Source of the DNA: Silvimonas soli
Lineage (GTDB): Bacteria; Pseudomonadota; Gammaproteobacteria; Burkholderiales; Chitinibacteraceae
Reading direction: 5' to 3'
DNA length: 64,000 nt
NCBI RefSeq assembly: GCF_030035605.1
Contig: NZ_CP106736.1
Span: forward strand, 868,001 to 932,000
Shown: in pieces, positions 17,171-25,129 of the stretch
How the letters are laid out: each line of letters begins with the position of its first letter
Numbering within the stretch: the first letter of the stretch is position 1
The notes under the pieces: generated by a model
Database searches by the model: none
Seen by the model: the letters and a program-made list of their open reading frames with translations, nothing else
Told to the model about the DNA's origin: nothing
Program-made: the position numbers and the translations under genes

Positions 17171-18625
17171 TCAGCGTTTGGTCGCGCCACGGATAACACG
17201 GCTCAAGCGCCCAGCCGCATCCCGAATCTCCTCATGGGTCAGCCCGGCGTAGCCCAGTAGCCAGCCCTCTCGCGTAATCGGCCCCAGATGGGCGTAATGC
17301 AAATCACGCAACGCCAAACCGGAACGGCGGGCGGCAGCGGTCAGCGGCGCCTCCTGCCCCGGCTGCACCAGTCCGGCAAACTGCAAACCGCTGGCAAATC
17401 CGGTCGGCTGAAGTAGTTCGCCCAGCGGCGCCAACGCTTGCAGCATACAGTCGCGGCGGCTGCGGTACAGCAAACGCATGCGCCGCAAATGCGCGCTGAA
17501 ATGCCCCTGGCTGATAAATGCCGCCGTCACCGCTTGCTGTAACTGGCTGCTATGACCGTCGCAAGCGCGGCGGCCCGCAATCAGCGCGGGCATCACCGGC
17601 TCGGGCGCGACCACATAAGCTAGGCGCAATCCCGGAAACAACACTTTGCTGAAGGTGCCTACGTACAAGACGCAACCAGCGTCATCCAGCCCTTGCATGG
17701 CAGGCAGCGGTTTATGGTCGTACTGGTATTCGCCGTCGTAATCGTCCTCCACAACCCACGCGCGCTGCGCTTGCGCCGTGCTCAGCAAATCCATGCGTCG
17801 CGCCAGCGACATACGCATTCCCAGCGGATATTGATGCGAAGGCGTGACGTAGATCATCCGGGGTTTGGGCAGAGTGCAACTGCCATCCGGCTCGCGCCAG
17901 AGCAGCCCTTCCTCATCCAGCCCCACCGGCTGCAATATCGCTCCGGCGGCCTGAAAGGCGGCGCGGGCACCGTGGTAACCGGGGTCTTCAACCCAAGCCA
18001 CGTCGCCCGGATCGAGCAAAGTGGTCGCCAGCAATTGCAGCGCCTGTTGCGAGCTGGAAAGAATCAGCACTTGCCCCGGATGACAGCGCACCCCGCGTGA
18101 TTGCGCCAGATACGCCGCTATGGCCTGGCGTAACGGCAGATAACCTTGCGCATCACCGTAATCCATCAGCGCATCACTTTCCGGCCCGCGCACAATGCGC
18201 GATTGCAAGCTCAGCCACAGCTCGCGCGGAAACACGCGCAGATCAGGCAAGCCAGCGCTGAAATCTCGTTGATCCGGCACGTCAAAACGCAGCCGCGTTG
18301 CCAATTGCGTCGCCAACCCGCGTTGCGACGGCCCGGCAATCGCCTGCCCCGCCACCGGTTTGGCCGGGAAGCGCGTCAACACATCAATGGCGACGAATGT
18401 CCCCGCGCCCACCCGCCGCTGCACATAACCTTCAGCTTCCAGCCGCACATATGCCGCTTCGACCGTAACCCGAGCCACGCCCAGTTCGGCCGCCAAAACC
18501 CGTGAGGCTGGCAAGCGCTGGCCCCGCACGTACAGACCTTTGAGGATGTGTTCGCGCAACTGGCTGCAAACCTGGTCTTGCAGGCTGGGCGCCTGGACGT
18601 CGGCGGGTATCAAGGAAAAATGCAT
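17171..18625 (-). CDS. MocR/PdxR-type regulator (GntR HTH + aminotransferase domain)
   Basis: The 484-residue protein has an N-terminal GntR winged helix (QVCSQLREHILKGLYVRGQR, then LPASRVLAAELGVARVTVEA) joined to a fold-type-I aminotransferase domain. The PLP lysine is in YVGTFSKVLFPGLRLAY. MocR regulators use PLP or its aldimines as effector and often control vitamin B6, GABA or taurine genes. It is divergent from a GNAT acetyltransferase gene across 92 bp, the usual arrangement for a regulator and its target, so it may control that gene. Target and ligand are not deducible. Confidence 0.92.
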   Translation of the reverse strand: MHFSLIPADVQAPSLQDQVCSQLREHILKGLYVRGQRLPASRVLAAELGVARVTVEAAYVRLEAEGYVQRRVGAGTFVAIDVLTRFPAKPVAGQAIAGPSQRGLATQLATRLRFDVPDQRDFSAGLPDLRVFPRELWLSLQSRIVRGPESDALMDYGDAQGYLPLRQAIAAYLAQSRGVRCHPGQVLILSSSQQALQLLATTLLDPGDVAWVEDPGYHGARAAFQAAGAILQPVGLDEEGLLWREPDGSCTLPKPRMIYVTPSHQYPLGMRMSLARRMDLLSTAQAQRAWVVEDDYDGEYQYDHKPLPAMQGLDDAGCVLYVGTFSKVLFPGLRLAYVVAPEPVMPALIAGRRACDGHSSQLQQAVTAAFISQGHFSAHLRRMRLLYRSRRDCMLQALAPLGELLQPTGFASGLQFAGLVQPGQEAPLTAAARRSGLALRDLHYAHLGPITREGWLLGYAGLTHEEIRDAAGRLSRVIRGATKR

Positions 18626-18717
18626 TGGCCTTATCCCTGCGATGAAATTGGCATCAAACAGCAGGCCATTCTCGCTTTAAACTGCCCCTGATACCACCCC
18701 GCCACAGGAAAAAAACA

Positions 18718-19446
18718 ATGCAGACATGGAGCAATGAACTCGGCCAACCTTTGGGTAAACCCTTGCCGGATTGGCAAAATCCACCTTTCCCGATTGCTAC
18801 CACGCTGGAAGGCTACGGTTGCCGGATGGAACCGCTTGATGTGGCAAAACACAGCAACGCGTTGTGGGAAGCTTTTTCCGAAGATATTGAAGGCCGTGTC
18901 TGGACTTATTTGAGTGTCGGGCCATTTGCCAACAAGGCTGGGCATGACGGCTGGTTACGTGCGCTGGCAAGCAAGTCTGACCCGCAACCGTATGCCATTG
19001 TCGATGCCGCAACCGGCTTGGCTGCGGGTATCGCCACCTATCTACGCATTGCGCCAGAAACGGCGAGTATCGAGGTTGGCTGGCTGACTTTCTCGCCGCG
19101 CATGCAGAAAACCAAACTGGCGACTGCTGCGATGTTCTTGCTGATGCGCAACGCCTTCAAGCTTGGCTATCGCCGCTATGAATGGAAGTGTAATTCGCTG
19201 AACGCACCGTCCCATCGTGCGGCGGAGCGTTTGGGCTTTACTTTTGAGGGGATTTTCCGCCAAGCCGCCATCAATAAAGGACGCAGCCGCGACACAACCT
19301 GGTTATCGATTATTGATAACGAATGGCCGTTACTGGAGGTGGCATTTGAACAATGGCTGCAGGCGGATAATTTTGATGCGGCTGGCCGTCAGCGCAGCAG
19401 CCTGTCGGCGTTGACCAGCGCGGCGCTGGCCCAGCGGGCGACATAA
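18718..19446 (+). CDS. GNAT acetyltransferase (RimJ/RimL-like)
   Basis: The 242-residue product has the RimL-type order: an N-terminal arm ending in GYGCRMEPLDVAKHSNALWE, central strand TASIEVGWLTFSPRMQKTKL and the late YEWKCNSLNAPSHRAAERLG segment followed by FTFEGIFRQAAINKGRSRDT, typical of the group that acetylates amines on proteins, amino acids or drugs. It lies opposite the MocR-type regulator and could be its target. The acyl acceptor is unknown. The C-terminal 30 residues beyond the domain look disordered. Confidence 0.87.
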   Translation: MQTWSNELGQPLGKPLPDWQNPPFPIATTLEGYGCRMEPLDVAKHSNALWEAFSEDIEGRVWTYLSVGPFANKAGHDGWLRALASKSDPQPYAIVDAATGLAAGIATYLRIAPETASIEVGWLTFSPRMQKTKLATAAMFLLMRNAFKLGYRRYEWKCNSLNAPSHRAAERLGFTFEGIFRQAAINKGRSRDTTWLSIIDNEWPLLEVAFEQWLQADNFDAAGRQRSSLSALTSAALAQRAT

Positions 19447-19459
19447 CAGGCTTGGCCAG

Positions 19460-19903
19460 TTACAACCGCACCGCCACATAAACGCCGACAAAACGCGCAG
19501 CCAGCATCTTGCTGGCTGTGTGCACTTCTACGGTCACAGACAGGCGCCCTTTGCCACGTCGCTGGTACATGCGCTGGAAGGCAGCCAGTTGCTGTTCGTC
19601 AACCGGCAGCACATGAGCAGTGAAATCGCCGGGGATCGGCAACAGGAAGTCAGTAGCACCAGACTGGATCACCACATCAGCGCCCTCGCCCGCGGCTACA
19701 TTCACCGCCATCCAGCCAGCTATCGTCGCCAGCGTCGAGATACTGCCACCAAAAGCGGTGGCGTGATCGTTGCGGTTGGGTTCGTATGGTACCGCGATCG
19801 ACCAATCATCCACATCGCCCATTACGTGCACTTGCATCGCCGCCAAAACAGGAAAGCCGTCACGAAGACGGCTATTCCAGTAGTCAGCAAATGCGACCGT
19901 CAC
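19460..19903 (-). CDS. Hot-dog-fold thioesterase-like protein (YiiD C-terminal type)
   Basis: A single-domain 147-residue protein. The helix-bearing segment NRNDHATAFGGSISTLATIA, followed by GWMAVN, matches the C-terminal thioesterase-like domain found in YiiD, with the FGGS turn preceding the hot-dog helix. Later strands (ADVVIQSGATDFLLPIPGDF and RLSVTVEV) complete the fold. It ends two bases from the rhlE stop region on the same strand, so it may be read through from rhlE. The physiological acyl-thioester is unknown. Confidence 0.8.
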   Translation of the reverse strand: MTVAFADYWNSRLRDGFPVLAAMQVHVMGDVDDWSIAVPYEPNRNDHATAFGGSISTLATIAGWMAVNVAAGEGADVVIQSGATDFLLPIPGDFTAHVLPVDEQQLAAFQRMYQRRGKGRLSVTVEVHTASKMLAARFVGVYVAVRL

Positions 19904-19905
19904 AC

Positions 19906-21354
19906 TCAGGACCCGGACGAATTGACCGGATAACGCGGTGGCAGGAACAAAGCGGCAATCTGCTTGGGGCGATTGTGCGCAATCAGCGGCGCATCTGGCA
20001 TTTCGTTAACGGTGCGGGCGCTGCCACCCAAAGCCGGGACAACTGCAACGGCGTTGGCACGCACTGGTGCCATGCGCGGCGGTGTGGCTACGGCGTTACT
20101 GCGGGCTTCGCGATTGCCACCACGTTCACGCCCGTCGCGGGATTCACGCCCTTCACGATTGTCGCGGGTACGTTGCGGCGGGCTGGCGGGCGCTGCGGGC
20201 TCCATATGAGTGCCCGGCGAAAAGCCTGGCACCGGCGTGAGCTGGAAGGTTTTCTTGATCAGCTTCTGAATGCCGAGGAAAGCCTTCTCTTCGCCCGGAT
20301 CAACCAGCGAAATGGCAATGCCCTTGGCACCAGCACGACCGGTGCGGCCGATACGGTGCACATAGTCTTCCGGGTTGCCTGGCAATTCAAAGTTAACCAC
20401 ATACGGCAGTTCGGAAATATCCAGACCACGCGCGGCAACGTCAGTCGCAACCATCACCTTGATACGGTTTTCCTTGAACGCGGCCAACGCTTCCATCCGC
20501 GCTTTCTGGTCGCGATCACCGTGGACAGCCTCAACTTCAAACCCTTCGCGCTTGAGATCACGGGCGAGTACATCAGCACCTTGTTTGGTGCGGGTGAACA
20601 CAATGACCTGCTGCATGTCTTGCGTGCGGATCAAATGCGCCAGCAAAGCTTTTTTGCGATGGGTTTCGCAAGGATGCAGGATTTGTTCAACGTTTTCGTT
20701 GGTGGCGTTCTGGCGAGCCACTTCAACTGTCACTGGTTCGTGCAGGAAGTCGGCCACCAGCTTTTTGATTTCGGGCGAGAAAGTCGCGGAGAACAGCAGC
20801 GTCTGCTTGCGGTTGGTCAGCAAATCCATGATGCGGCGGATATCGGGGATAAAACCCATATCCAGCATGCGATCGGCTTCGTCCAGCACCAGAATCTCGA
20901 CTTGCGACAAATTCACGGTTTTTTGCTGCACGTGATCGAGCAAACGACCGGGCGTGGCGACCAGCACTTCGACACCGGCACGCAGCGCAGGAATCTGGCC
21001 GTTGATGTCGACACCGCCATACACCACGTGGCTACGCAGAGCTTGATGCTTGCCGTAGGTTTTGACCGATTCATAAACCTGATCGGCCAGTTCGCGGGTT
21101 GGAGTCAGGATCAGCGCACGCACCTGATGGCGAGCCGGAGAAACACTGGTGTTGGCGTAAGGCGCGAGGCGAGTGAGGATGGGCAGGGTAAACGCGGCGG
21201 TTTTGCCGGTGCCAGTCTGGGCTGCGCCCAATACATCCTTGCCTTCCAGCACCACTGGGATCGCCTGAGCCTGGATCGGGGTTGGGCTCTCGTAGCCTTG
21301 TTCTTCAACAGCTTTGAGTACTGCGGGCGCCAGCCCCAGCGTTGCAAATGTCAT
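19906..21354 (-). CDS. rhlE: DEAD-box RNA helicase RhlE
   Basis: I start at ATG 21354 (MTFATLGLAPAVLKAVEEQG), since the family begins with this Q-motif region and a GGAG lies ten bases upstream; ATG 21384 is an alternative. The 482-residue helicase shows AQTGTGKTAAF (motif I), PTRELADQV, LDEADRMLDMGF (DEAD), SATF and HRIGRTGRAG (motif VI). The C-terminal 90 residues are rich in arginine, glycine and alanine, an RNA-binding tail typical of RhlE. Role: ATP-driven RNA unwinding in ribosome assembly and RNA decay. A 577 bp gap precedes it, suggesting a long leader or another transcript there. Confidence 0.92.
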   Translation of the reverse strand: MTFATLGLAPAVLKAVEEQGYESPTPIQAQAIPVVLEGKDVLGAAQTGTGKTAAFTLPILTRLAPYANTSVSPARHQVRALILTPTRELADQVYESVKTYGKHQALRSHVVYGGVDINGQIPALRAGVEVLVATPGRLLDHVQQKTVNLSQVEILVLDEADRMLDMGFIPDIRRIMDLLTNRKQTLLFSATFSPEIKKLVADFLHEPVTVEVARQNATNENVEQILHPCETHRKKALLAHLIRTQDMQQVIVFTRTKQGADVLARDLKREGFEVEAVHGDRDQKARMEALAAFKENRIKVMVATDVAARGLDISELPYVVNFELPGNPEDYVHRIGRTGRAGAKGIAISLVDPGEEKAFLGIQKLIKKTFQLTPVPGFSPGTHMEPAAPASPPQRTRDNREGRESRDGRERGGNREARSNAVATPPRMAPVRANAVAVVPALGGSARTVNEMPDAPLIAHNRPKQIAALFLPPRYPVNSSGS

Positions 21355-21473
21355 CCTGCGCTTACTCCAACGAGCTTCATTCATTGATTCAGAGAACCGG
21401 AGCGAGGTAACGGAAACCTCCGGATAATCAACGAGTTTATCACGAAAACAGCTAACTTTATGTGCTTTTGCCG

Positions 21474-21500
21474 TGACAGGCCTGTCAGGCGTTACCTGAC
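21474..21500. promoter_or_regulatory. Overlapping palindromes upstream of rhlE
   Basis: TGACAGGCCTGTCA (21474-21487) is a perfect 14-base palindrome whose right arm is reused in GTCAGG-CGTTA-CCTGAC (21484-21500). It lies about 120 bp before the rhlE start. It may be an operator or mutually exclusive leader hairpins; no evidence decides. Confidence 0.3.
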
Positions 21501-21803
21501 CGGGACTACAAGGGTGAGTGCAAGCCCGCTGTGCGTGAGGTGGCAGCGCTTGCCATGCTTGCCCCCGCGCACGCACGGTTTAGAGCGGAACAATCAACCA
21601 TACGATGATTGACACAATGTAAACAGTTACGCCAAATCATGAAAATATGACACATACATTGACGAAGCGAATCCGGATAATGTGCAACATCGTAGTTGAG
21701 TAATGCAGTTCTCCAATTCTCCGTTTGGCCTGTTCTAACCAACTCGAGCTTCTTCTTGTTAGCGCCCCCGCCAGCAGGATGACTCAGTAGAACGTGAAAG
21801 CCC

Positions 21804-21850
21804 TGGCCCGCTTTGCAACCGCTCCGGAATGCAAAGTGGGCCATTTTTTT
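21804..21850 (+). terminator. Strong intrinsic terminator with no annotated upstream gene
   Basis: TGGCCCGCTTTGCA (21804-21817) pairs with TGCAAAGTGGGCCA (21830-21843) with one G-U pair around a 12-base loop, followed by seven T. The T run is only on the plus strand. No plus-strand gene precedes it for 2.3 kb, so it ends either a small RNA within roughly 21600-21850 or the leader of the gene at 21932. The rest of 21355-21931 shows no credible coding sequence. Confidence 0.8.
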
Positions 21851-21931
21851 GCCTGGACCATTGACTTTATGATACGTACATTGAGTATGATAGATAAGAA
21901 TATCTAACAACAAGACCCATGAGCCCGCTTG

Positions 21932-22546
21932 ATGAATGTGCAATTGCTGGTTAATCCCGACGTTGAAACGCTGCGTTCGTGGCAACGCGGCACCACTCTT
22001 GAAGTGCCCGCACTGGGCCAAAGTTTCATGCTGACCAATGACTGGGAAAGCGCCCGCAATGGCGACCAGCCCGGCACGTACCGCGTCGGCGAAGCCTGGT
22101 TATCGCGTGACACCCAGTATCTGCCGCGCCTTAACTTCAAAGTGGCCGAGCCCATTGCCACACCGGTTCGCCGCACCAGTCCGCCCGGATTTATCAGCGG
22201 CGTATATTGGCACTCGGCCAAAGAAGCCATTCAGGTGCGCCGCGATGGCTTTCGTGCCTTTCCCCCTGCCCGGCGCAAGCAAACCATGAGCATTGCCGAG
22301 CCCGGCAAGATCACCATCCATACCCGGCACCCGCGCACGCTGGAGGCGATCAACCGCCTGGCAGAACGCATTGGTCTGAGTGAACAAGCGCTTTTGCTGG
22401 ATGCGCTTTACGCCGGGCTGGGCCAGATTGCGTCCAGCCGGCTGGATAGCGCCAAAGCCGAGGCTTTTCTCAAGGCATTCAGCGTGACTCAGGTCGTTGA
22501 TAAAGCGGTAGATGAAACCGGCCAGGATTTGTTCGCCCGGCTGTAA
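21932..22546 (+). CDS. Hypothetical protein (204 aa)
   Basis: I do not recognise this protein. From ATG 21932 it reads MNVQLLVNPDVETLRSWQRG..., soluble, no signal or membrane segments. The N-terminal half has short beta-rich stretches ending in PGFISGVYWHS. The C-terminal half has ITIHTRHPRTLEAINRLAER followed by IGLSEQALLLDALYAGLGQI, a helical pair that could be a small DNA-binding or dimerisation unit. The start lacks a good ribosome site, and an 11-codon out-of-frame reading frame (21919-21954) overlaps it. It sits 80 bp downstream of a strong terminator, so its expression may depend on read-through or on a promoter in the AT-rich stretch near 21870-21905. Confidence 0.65.
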   Translation: MNVQLLVNPDVETLRSWQRGTTLEVPALGQSFMLTNDWESARNGDQPGTYRVGEAWLSRDTQYLPRLNFKVAEPIATPVRRTSPPGFISGVYWHSAKEAIQVRRDGFRAFPPARRKQTMSIAEPGKITIHTRHPRTLEAINRLAERIGLSEQALLLDALYAGLGQIASSRLDSAKAEAFLKAFSVTQVVDKAVDETGQDLFARL

Positions 22547-22698
22547 CCGGCGCTGACGATTGATCCGGGCAGTAATTGCCCGCCAAACCTTGTTGCACCG
22601 CACGTCGCAGCCCGTACAGATACGGGTGGAGGTAGTCCGGCGTGTTCGGTTACAATTGCAGACTTTCCTTATTCACCGATCAGGCAGGAGAAACACCC

Positions 22699-23622
22699 AT
22701 GTCGATGGCTGACCGCGATGGCGTCATCTGGTACGACGGCAAACTGGTTCCGTGGCGCGACGCGACCACGCACGTGCTGACCCACACGCTGCATTACGGC
22801 CTGGGCGTTTTCGAGGGCGTGCGCGCTTACGAAACACCAAGCGGCCCGGCTATCTTCCGCCTGCAGGATCACACCGATCGCCTGTTCCGCTCCGCCCACA
22901 TCTTGGGCATGAAGCTGCCGTACACCAAAGAACAACTGAACGCTGCCCAACTGGCCGTGGTGAAAGAAAACGGTCTGCAATCGTGCTATCTGCGCCCGAT
23001 GGCGTTTTATGGCGCGGGCAAGCTGGGTGTGGCTCCGCCTCTAGATGACGTGCACGTGATCGTCGCTGCCTGGCCGTGGGGCGCGTACCTGGGTACTGAT
23101 GGCCTGGAAAAAGGCATCCGTGTGAAGACTTCGAGCTTCACCCGCCACCATGTCAATATCACCATGTGTAAAGCCAAGGCTAACGGCAATTACATGAACT
23201 CGATCCTCGCCAACACCGAAGCCACCCGCGACGGTTACGACGAAGCACTGCTGCTGGATGCCGAAGGCTACGTGGCAGAAGGCTCGGGCGAGAACGTGTT
23301 CATTGTGCGTCGTGGCAAGCTGTACACGCCTGATCTGACCAGTGCGCTGGAAGGCATCACCCGCGACACCATCGTGCAACTGGCTGAAGAACACGGCATT
23401 CAGGTCATCGAAAAACGCATTACCCGCGACGAAGTCTATAGTGCGGATGAAGCGTTCTTCACCGGTACTGCCGCCGAAGTCACGCCGATTCGCGAACTTG
23501 ATGGCCGCACCATTGGGGAAGGCCGTCGTGGTCCGGTTACCGAACTGCTGCAATCCCGTTACTTTGCCAGCGTGAAGGGCCAGGAAGGCTCCCGCGCTGA
23601 GTGGCTGACCCCTGTCAAGTGA
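22699..23622 (+). CDS. ilvE: Branched-chain amino acid aminotransferase IlvE
   Basis: IlvE transfers the last amino group in leucine, isoleucine and valine synthesis using PLP. The 307-residue protein starts at ATG 22699 with AGGAG upstream. Fold-type-IV landmarks are HYGLGVFEGVRAYE near residue 32, the PLP lysine in ITMCKAKANGNYMNS, EGYVAEGSGENVFIV with the catalytic glutamate, and AFFTGTAAEVTPI. Length and motifs match the class-A IlvE family. The zinc-ribbon gene follows seven bases after the stop and the heptosyltransferase gene lies beyond a terminator, a common betaproteobacterial order. Confidence 0.96.
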   Translation: MSMADRDGVIWYDGKLVPWRDATTHVLTHTLHYGLGVFEGVRAYETPSGPAIFRLQDHTDRLFRSAHILGMKLPYTKEQLNAAQLAVVKENGLQSCYLRPMAFYGAGKLGVAPPLDDVHVIVAAWPWGAYLGTDGLEKGIRVKTSSFTRHHVNITMCKAKANGNYMNSILANTEATRDGYDEALLLDAEGYVAEGSGENVFIVRRGKLYTPDLTSALEGITRDTIVQLAEEHGIQVIEKRITRDEVYSADEAFFTGTAAEVTPIRELDGRTIGEGRRGPVTELLQSRYFASVKGQEGSRAEWLTPVK

Positions 23623-23629
23623 GCGAAGC

Positions 23630-23836
23630 ATGAGTCAACTGAAAGAAAATACCCTGCGTGAGATCGAAGTCGGTGCCAGCGATTTGCCGCTGCACTGCCC
23701 GATGCCGGATATGGTGAGCTGGAACGCCCATCCGCGCGTGTTTTTGCCGATTGAAAAAACCGGTGAAGCACTGTGCCCGTACTGTGGCACCCGCTATCGT
23801 CTGAAAGCTGGCGAAGTGCTCAAGGGTCATCACTGA
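23630..23836 (+). CDS. Zinc-finger domain protein (zf-CHCC)
   Basis: A 68-residue protein with the CHCC zinc-ribbon pattern: cysteine in LPLHCPMPD, histidine in NAHPRVFLPI, and the knuckle CPYCGTRYRL near the end. The family is related to the NDUFS6 subunit of complex I in mitochondria; in betaproteobacteria this gene usually sits between ilvE and waaF, as here, and its exact role is not established. It is in one transcript with ilvE (7 bp spacing) and is followed by a terminator. Confidence 0.9.
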   Translation: MSQLKENTLREIEVGASDLPLHCPMPDMVSWNAHPRVFLPIEKTGEALCPYCGTRYRLKAGEVLKGHH

Positions 23837-23859
23837 ACCTTGCGGTAAGTCTTGGATAG

Positions 23860-23884
23860 AACGGCGCATCGCGCCGTTTTGTCT
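23860..23884 (+). terminator. Intrinsic terminator after the zf-CHCC gene
   Basis: ACGGCGC and GCGCCGT flank a three-base ATC loop and are followed by TTTTGTCTTTT, ending the ilvE transcript. Confidence 0.85.
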
Positions 23885-23955
23885 TTTCGGGTAGCGGCTT
23901 TTCAAGCAGCCGCTTTCCTCTTCGTTTTAAGTAGCGCCCACTCTTGCGACACTGC

Positions 23956-24978
23956 ATGAAAAAAATACTGATCGTGGCCCCAGCCTGGGTTGGCGACGCC
24001 ATCATGGCTCAGCCGCTGTACCGCCGTCTGGCCGAGCGCCATCCTGGCGTGCAGATTGACGTGCTCGCGCCACCGTGGACGCGCCCGGTTCATGCGCGCA
24101 TGCCCGAGATCAGCGAAACCATCGACAACCCGTTTGGTCATGGCTCGTTGCGGCTGGCGCAGCGCATCAAACTGGGAAGGCAACTCAAGCAACGTGGCTA
24201 CGATCAAGTCATTGTGCTGCCCAACTCGCTCAAATCGGCGCTGATTCCGTGGTTTGCCGGTATTCCGGTGCGCACTGGCTGGGTAGGTGAAGCGCGTTTC
24301 ATCCTGATGAATGACACCCGCACGCTCAATCCGCTGGCTCTACCGCAAATGGTGGAGCGTTTTGCCGCACTGGCTGATGACGCGGGCAAACCATTGCAAC
24401 GCCCGGTGCCGCATCCGCGCCTGAAGATCGATGAAGCCTCGCGCACGGCTGCGTTGAACAAACTGGGCCTGACTGCAGATCGCCCCATCATCGCCTGTTG
24501 CCCTGGCGCCGAATATGGCCCTGCCAAACGCTGGCCGGCCAATCACTTTGCCGCACTGGCTCGTCAACGCATGGCGCAAGGCGACCAGGTCTGGCTGTTT
24601 GGCTCCAACAAGGATGATGAAATTGCCAGCGAGATTGCCGCTTTGGCACCCGGTGCGGTCAATCTGTGTGGCAAAACCAGCCTGGCGGAAGCGATTGACC
24701 TGATGTCGCTGGCACAAGTGGTGGTCGCCAATGATTCGGGCTTGATGCATGTCGCGGCCGGGCTGGATCGCCCGCTGGTAGCCATTTATGGCTCCAGTTC
24801 ACCCGAATTCACGCCGCCGCTATCCAACCGGGCTGAGATCGTCACGCTGGATCTGGAATGCAGCCCCTGTTTTGAGCGCGTTTGCCCGCTTGGCCACATG
24901 AATTGCCTTAATCAGCTGGAAGCCAGTCGCGCCAATCGTGCCATCGAAAAACTGCTTTTGCTGGGCGCGCATACCTGA
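23956..24978 (+). CDS. waaF: Lipopolysaccharide heptosyltransferase II
   Basis: This GT9-family enzyme adds the second L-glycero-D-manno-heptose to the LPS inner core on the cytoplasmic face of the inner membrane. From ATG 23956 the 340-residue protein opens MKKILIVAPAWVGDAIMAQP, the family's N-terminal signature, and continues with IACCPGAEYGPAKRWPANHF in the middle and VVANDSGLMHVAAGLDRPLV in the donor-binding half. The late cysteines (LECSPCFERVCPLGHMNC) are common in WaaF. It stands alone after the ilvE terminator. The distinction from heptosyltransferase I rests on the GAEYGPAKRWP motif. Confidence 0.94.
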   Translation: MKKILIVAPAWVGDAIMAQPLYRRLAERHPGVQIDVLAPPWTRPVHARMPEISETIDNPFGHGSLRLAQRIKLGRQLKQRGYDQVIVLPNSLKSALIPWFAGIPVRTGWVGEARFILMNDTRTLNPLALPQMVERFAALADDAGKPLQRPVPHPRLKIDEASRTAALNKLGLTADRPIIACCPGAEYGPAKRWPANHFAALARQRMAQGDQVWLFGSNKDDEIASEIAALAPGAVNLCGKTSLAEAIDLMSLAQVVVANDSGLMHVAAGLDRPLVAIYGSSSPEFTPPLSNRAEIVTLDLECSPCFERVCPLGHMNCLNQLEASRANRAIEKLLLLGAHT

Positions 24979-25129
24979 GCGCCCATGCCCGCAAATACGC
25001 TGGTCGCGGCCAGGCGGCGGCTCAGGCCGTACTGGTTGGACACAGTTACCACTGCGACTTGGCTGAATACCGCTACGCCCCCATAATGGTCAGCATTCTC
25101 AAGTCACTTTAAAAAGAACTGCCACTGCG

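Noticed and set aside
19786..21387. A 533-codon plus-strand open frame
   Set aside because: Antisense to rhlE, which is clearly real.
21506..22021. A 171-codon minus-strand open frame upstream of rhlE
   Set aside because: No recognisable domain, overlaps the start of the gene at 21932 and runs against the plus-strand terminator.
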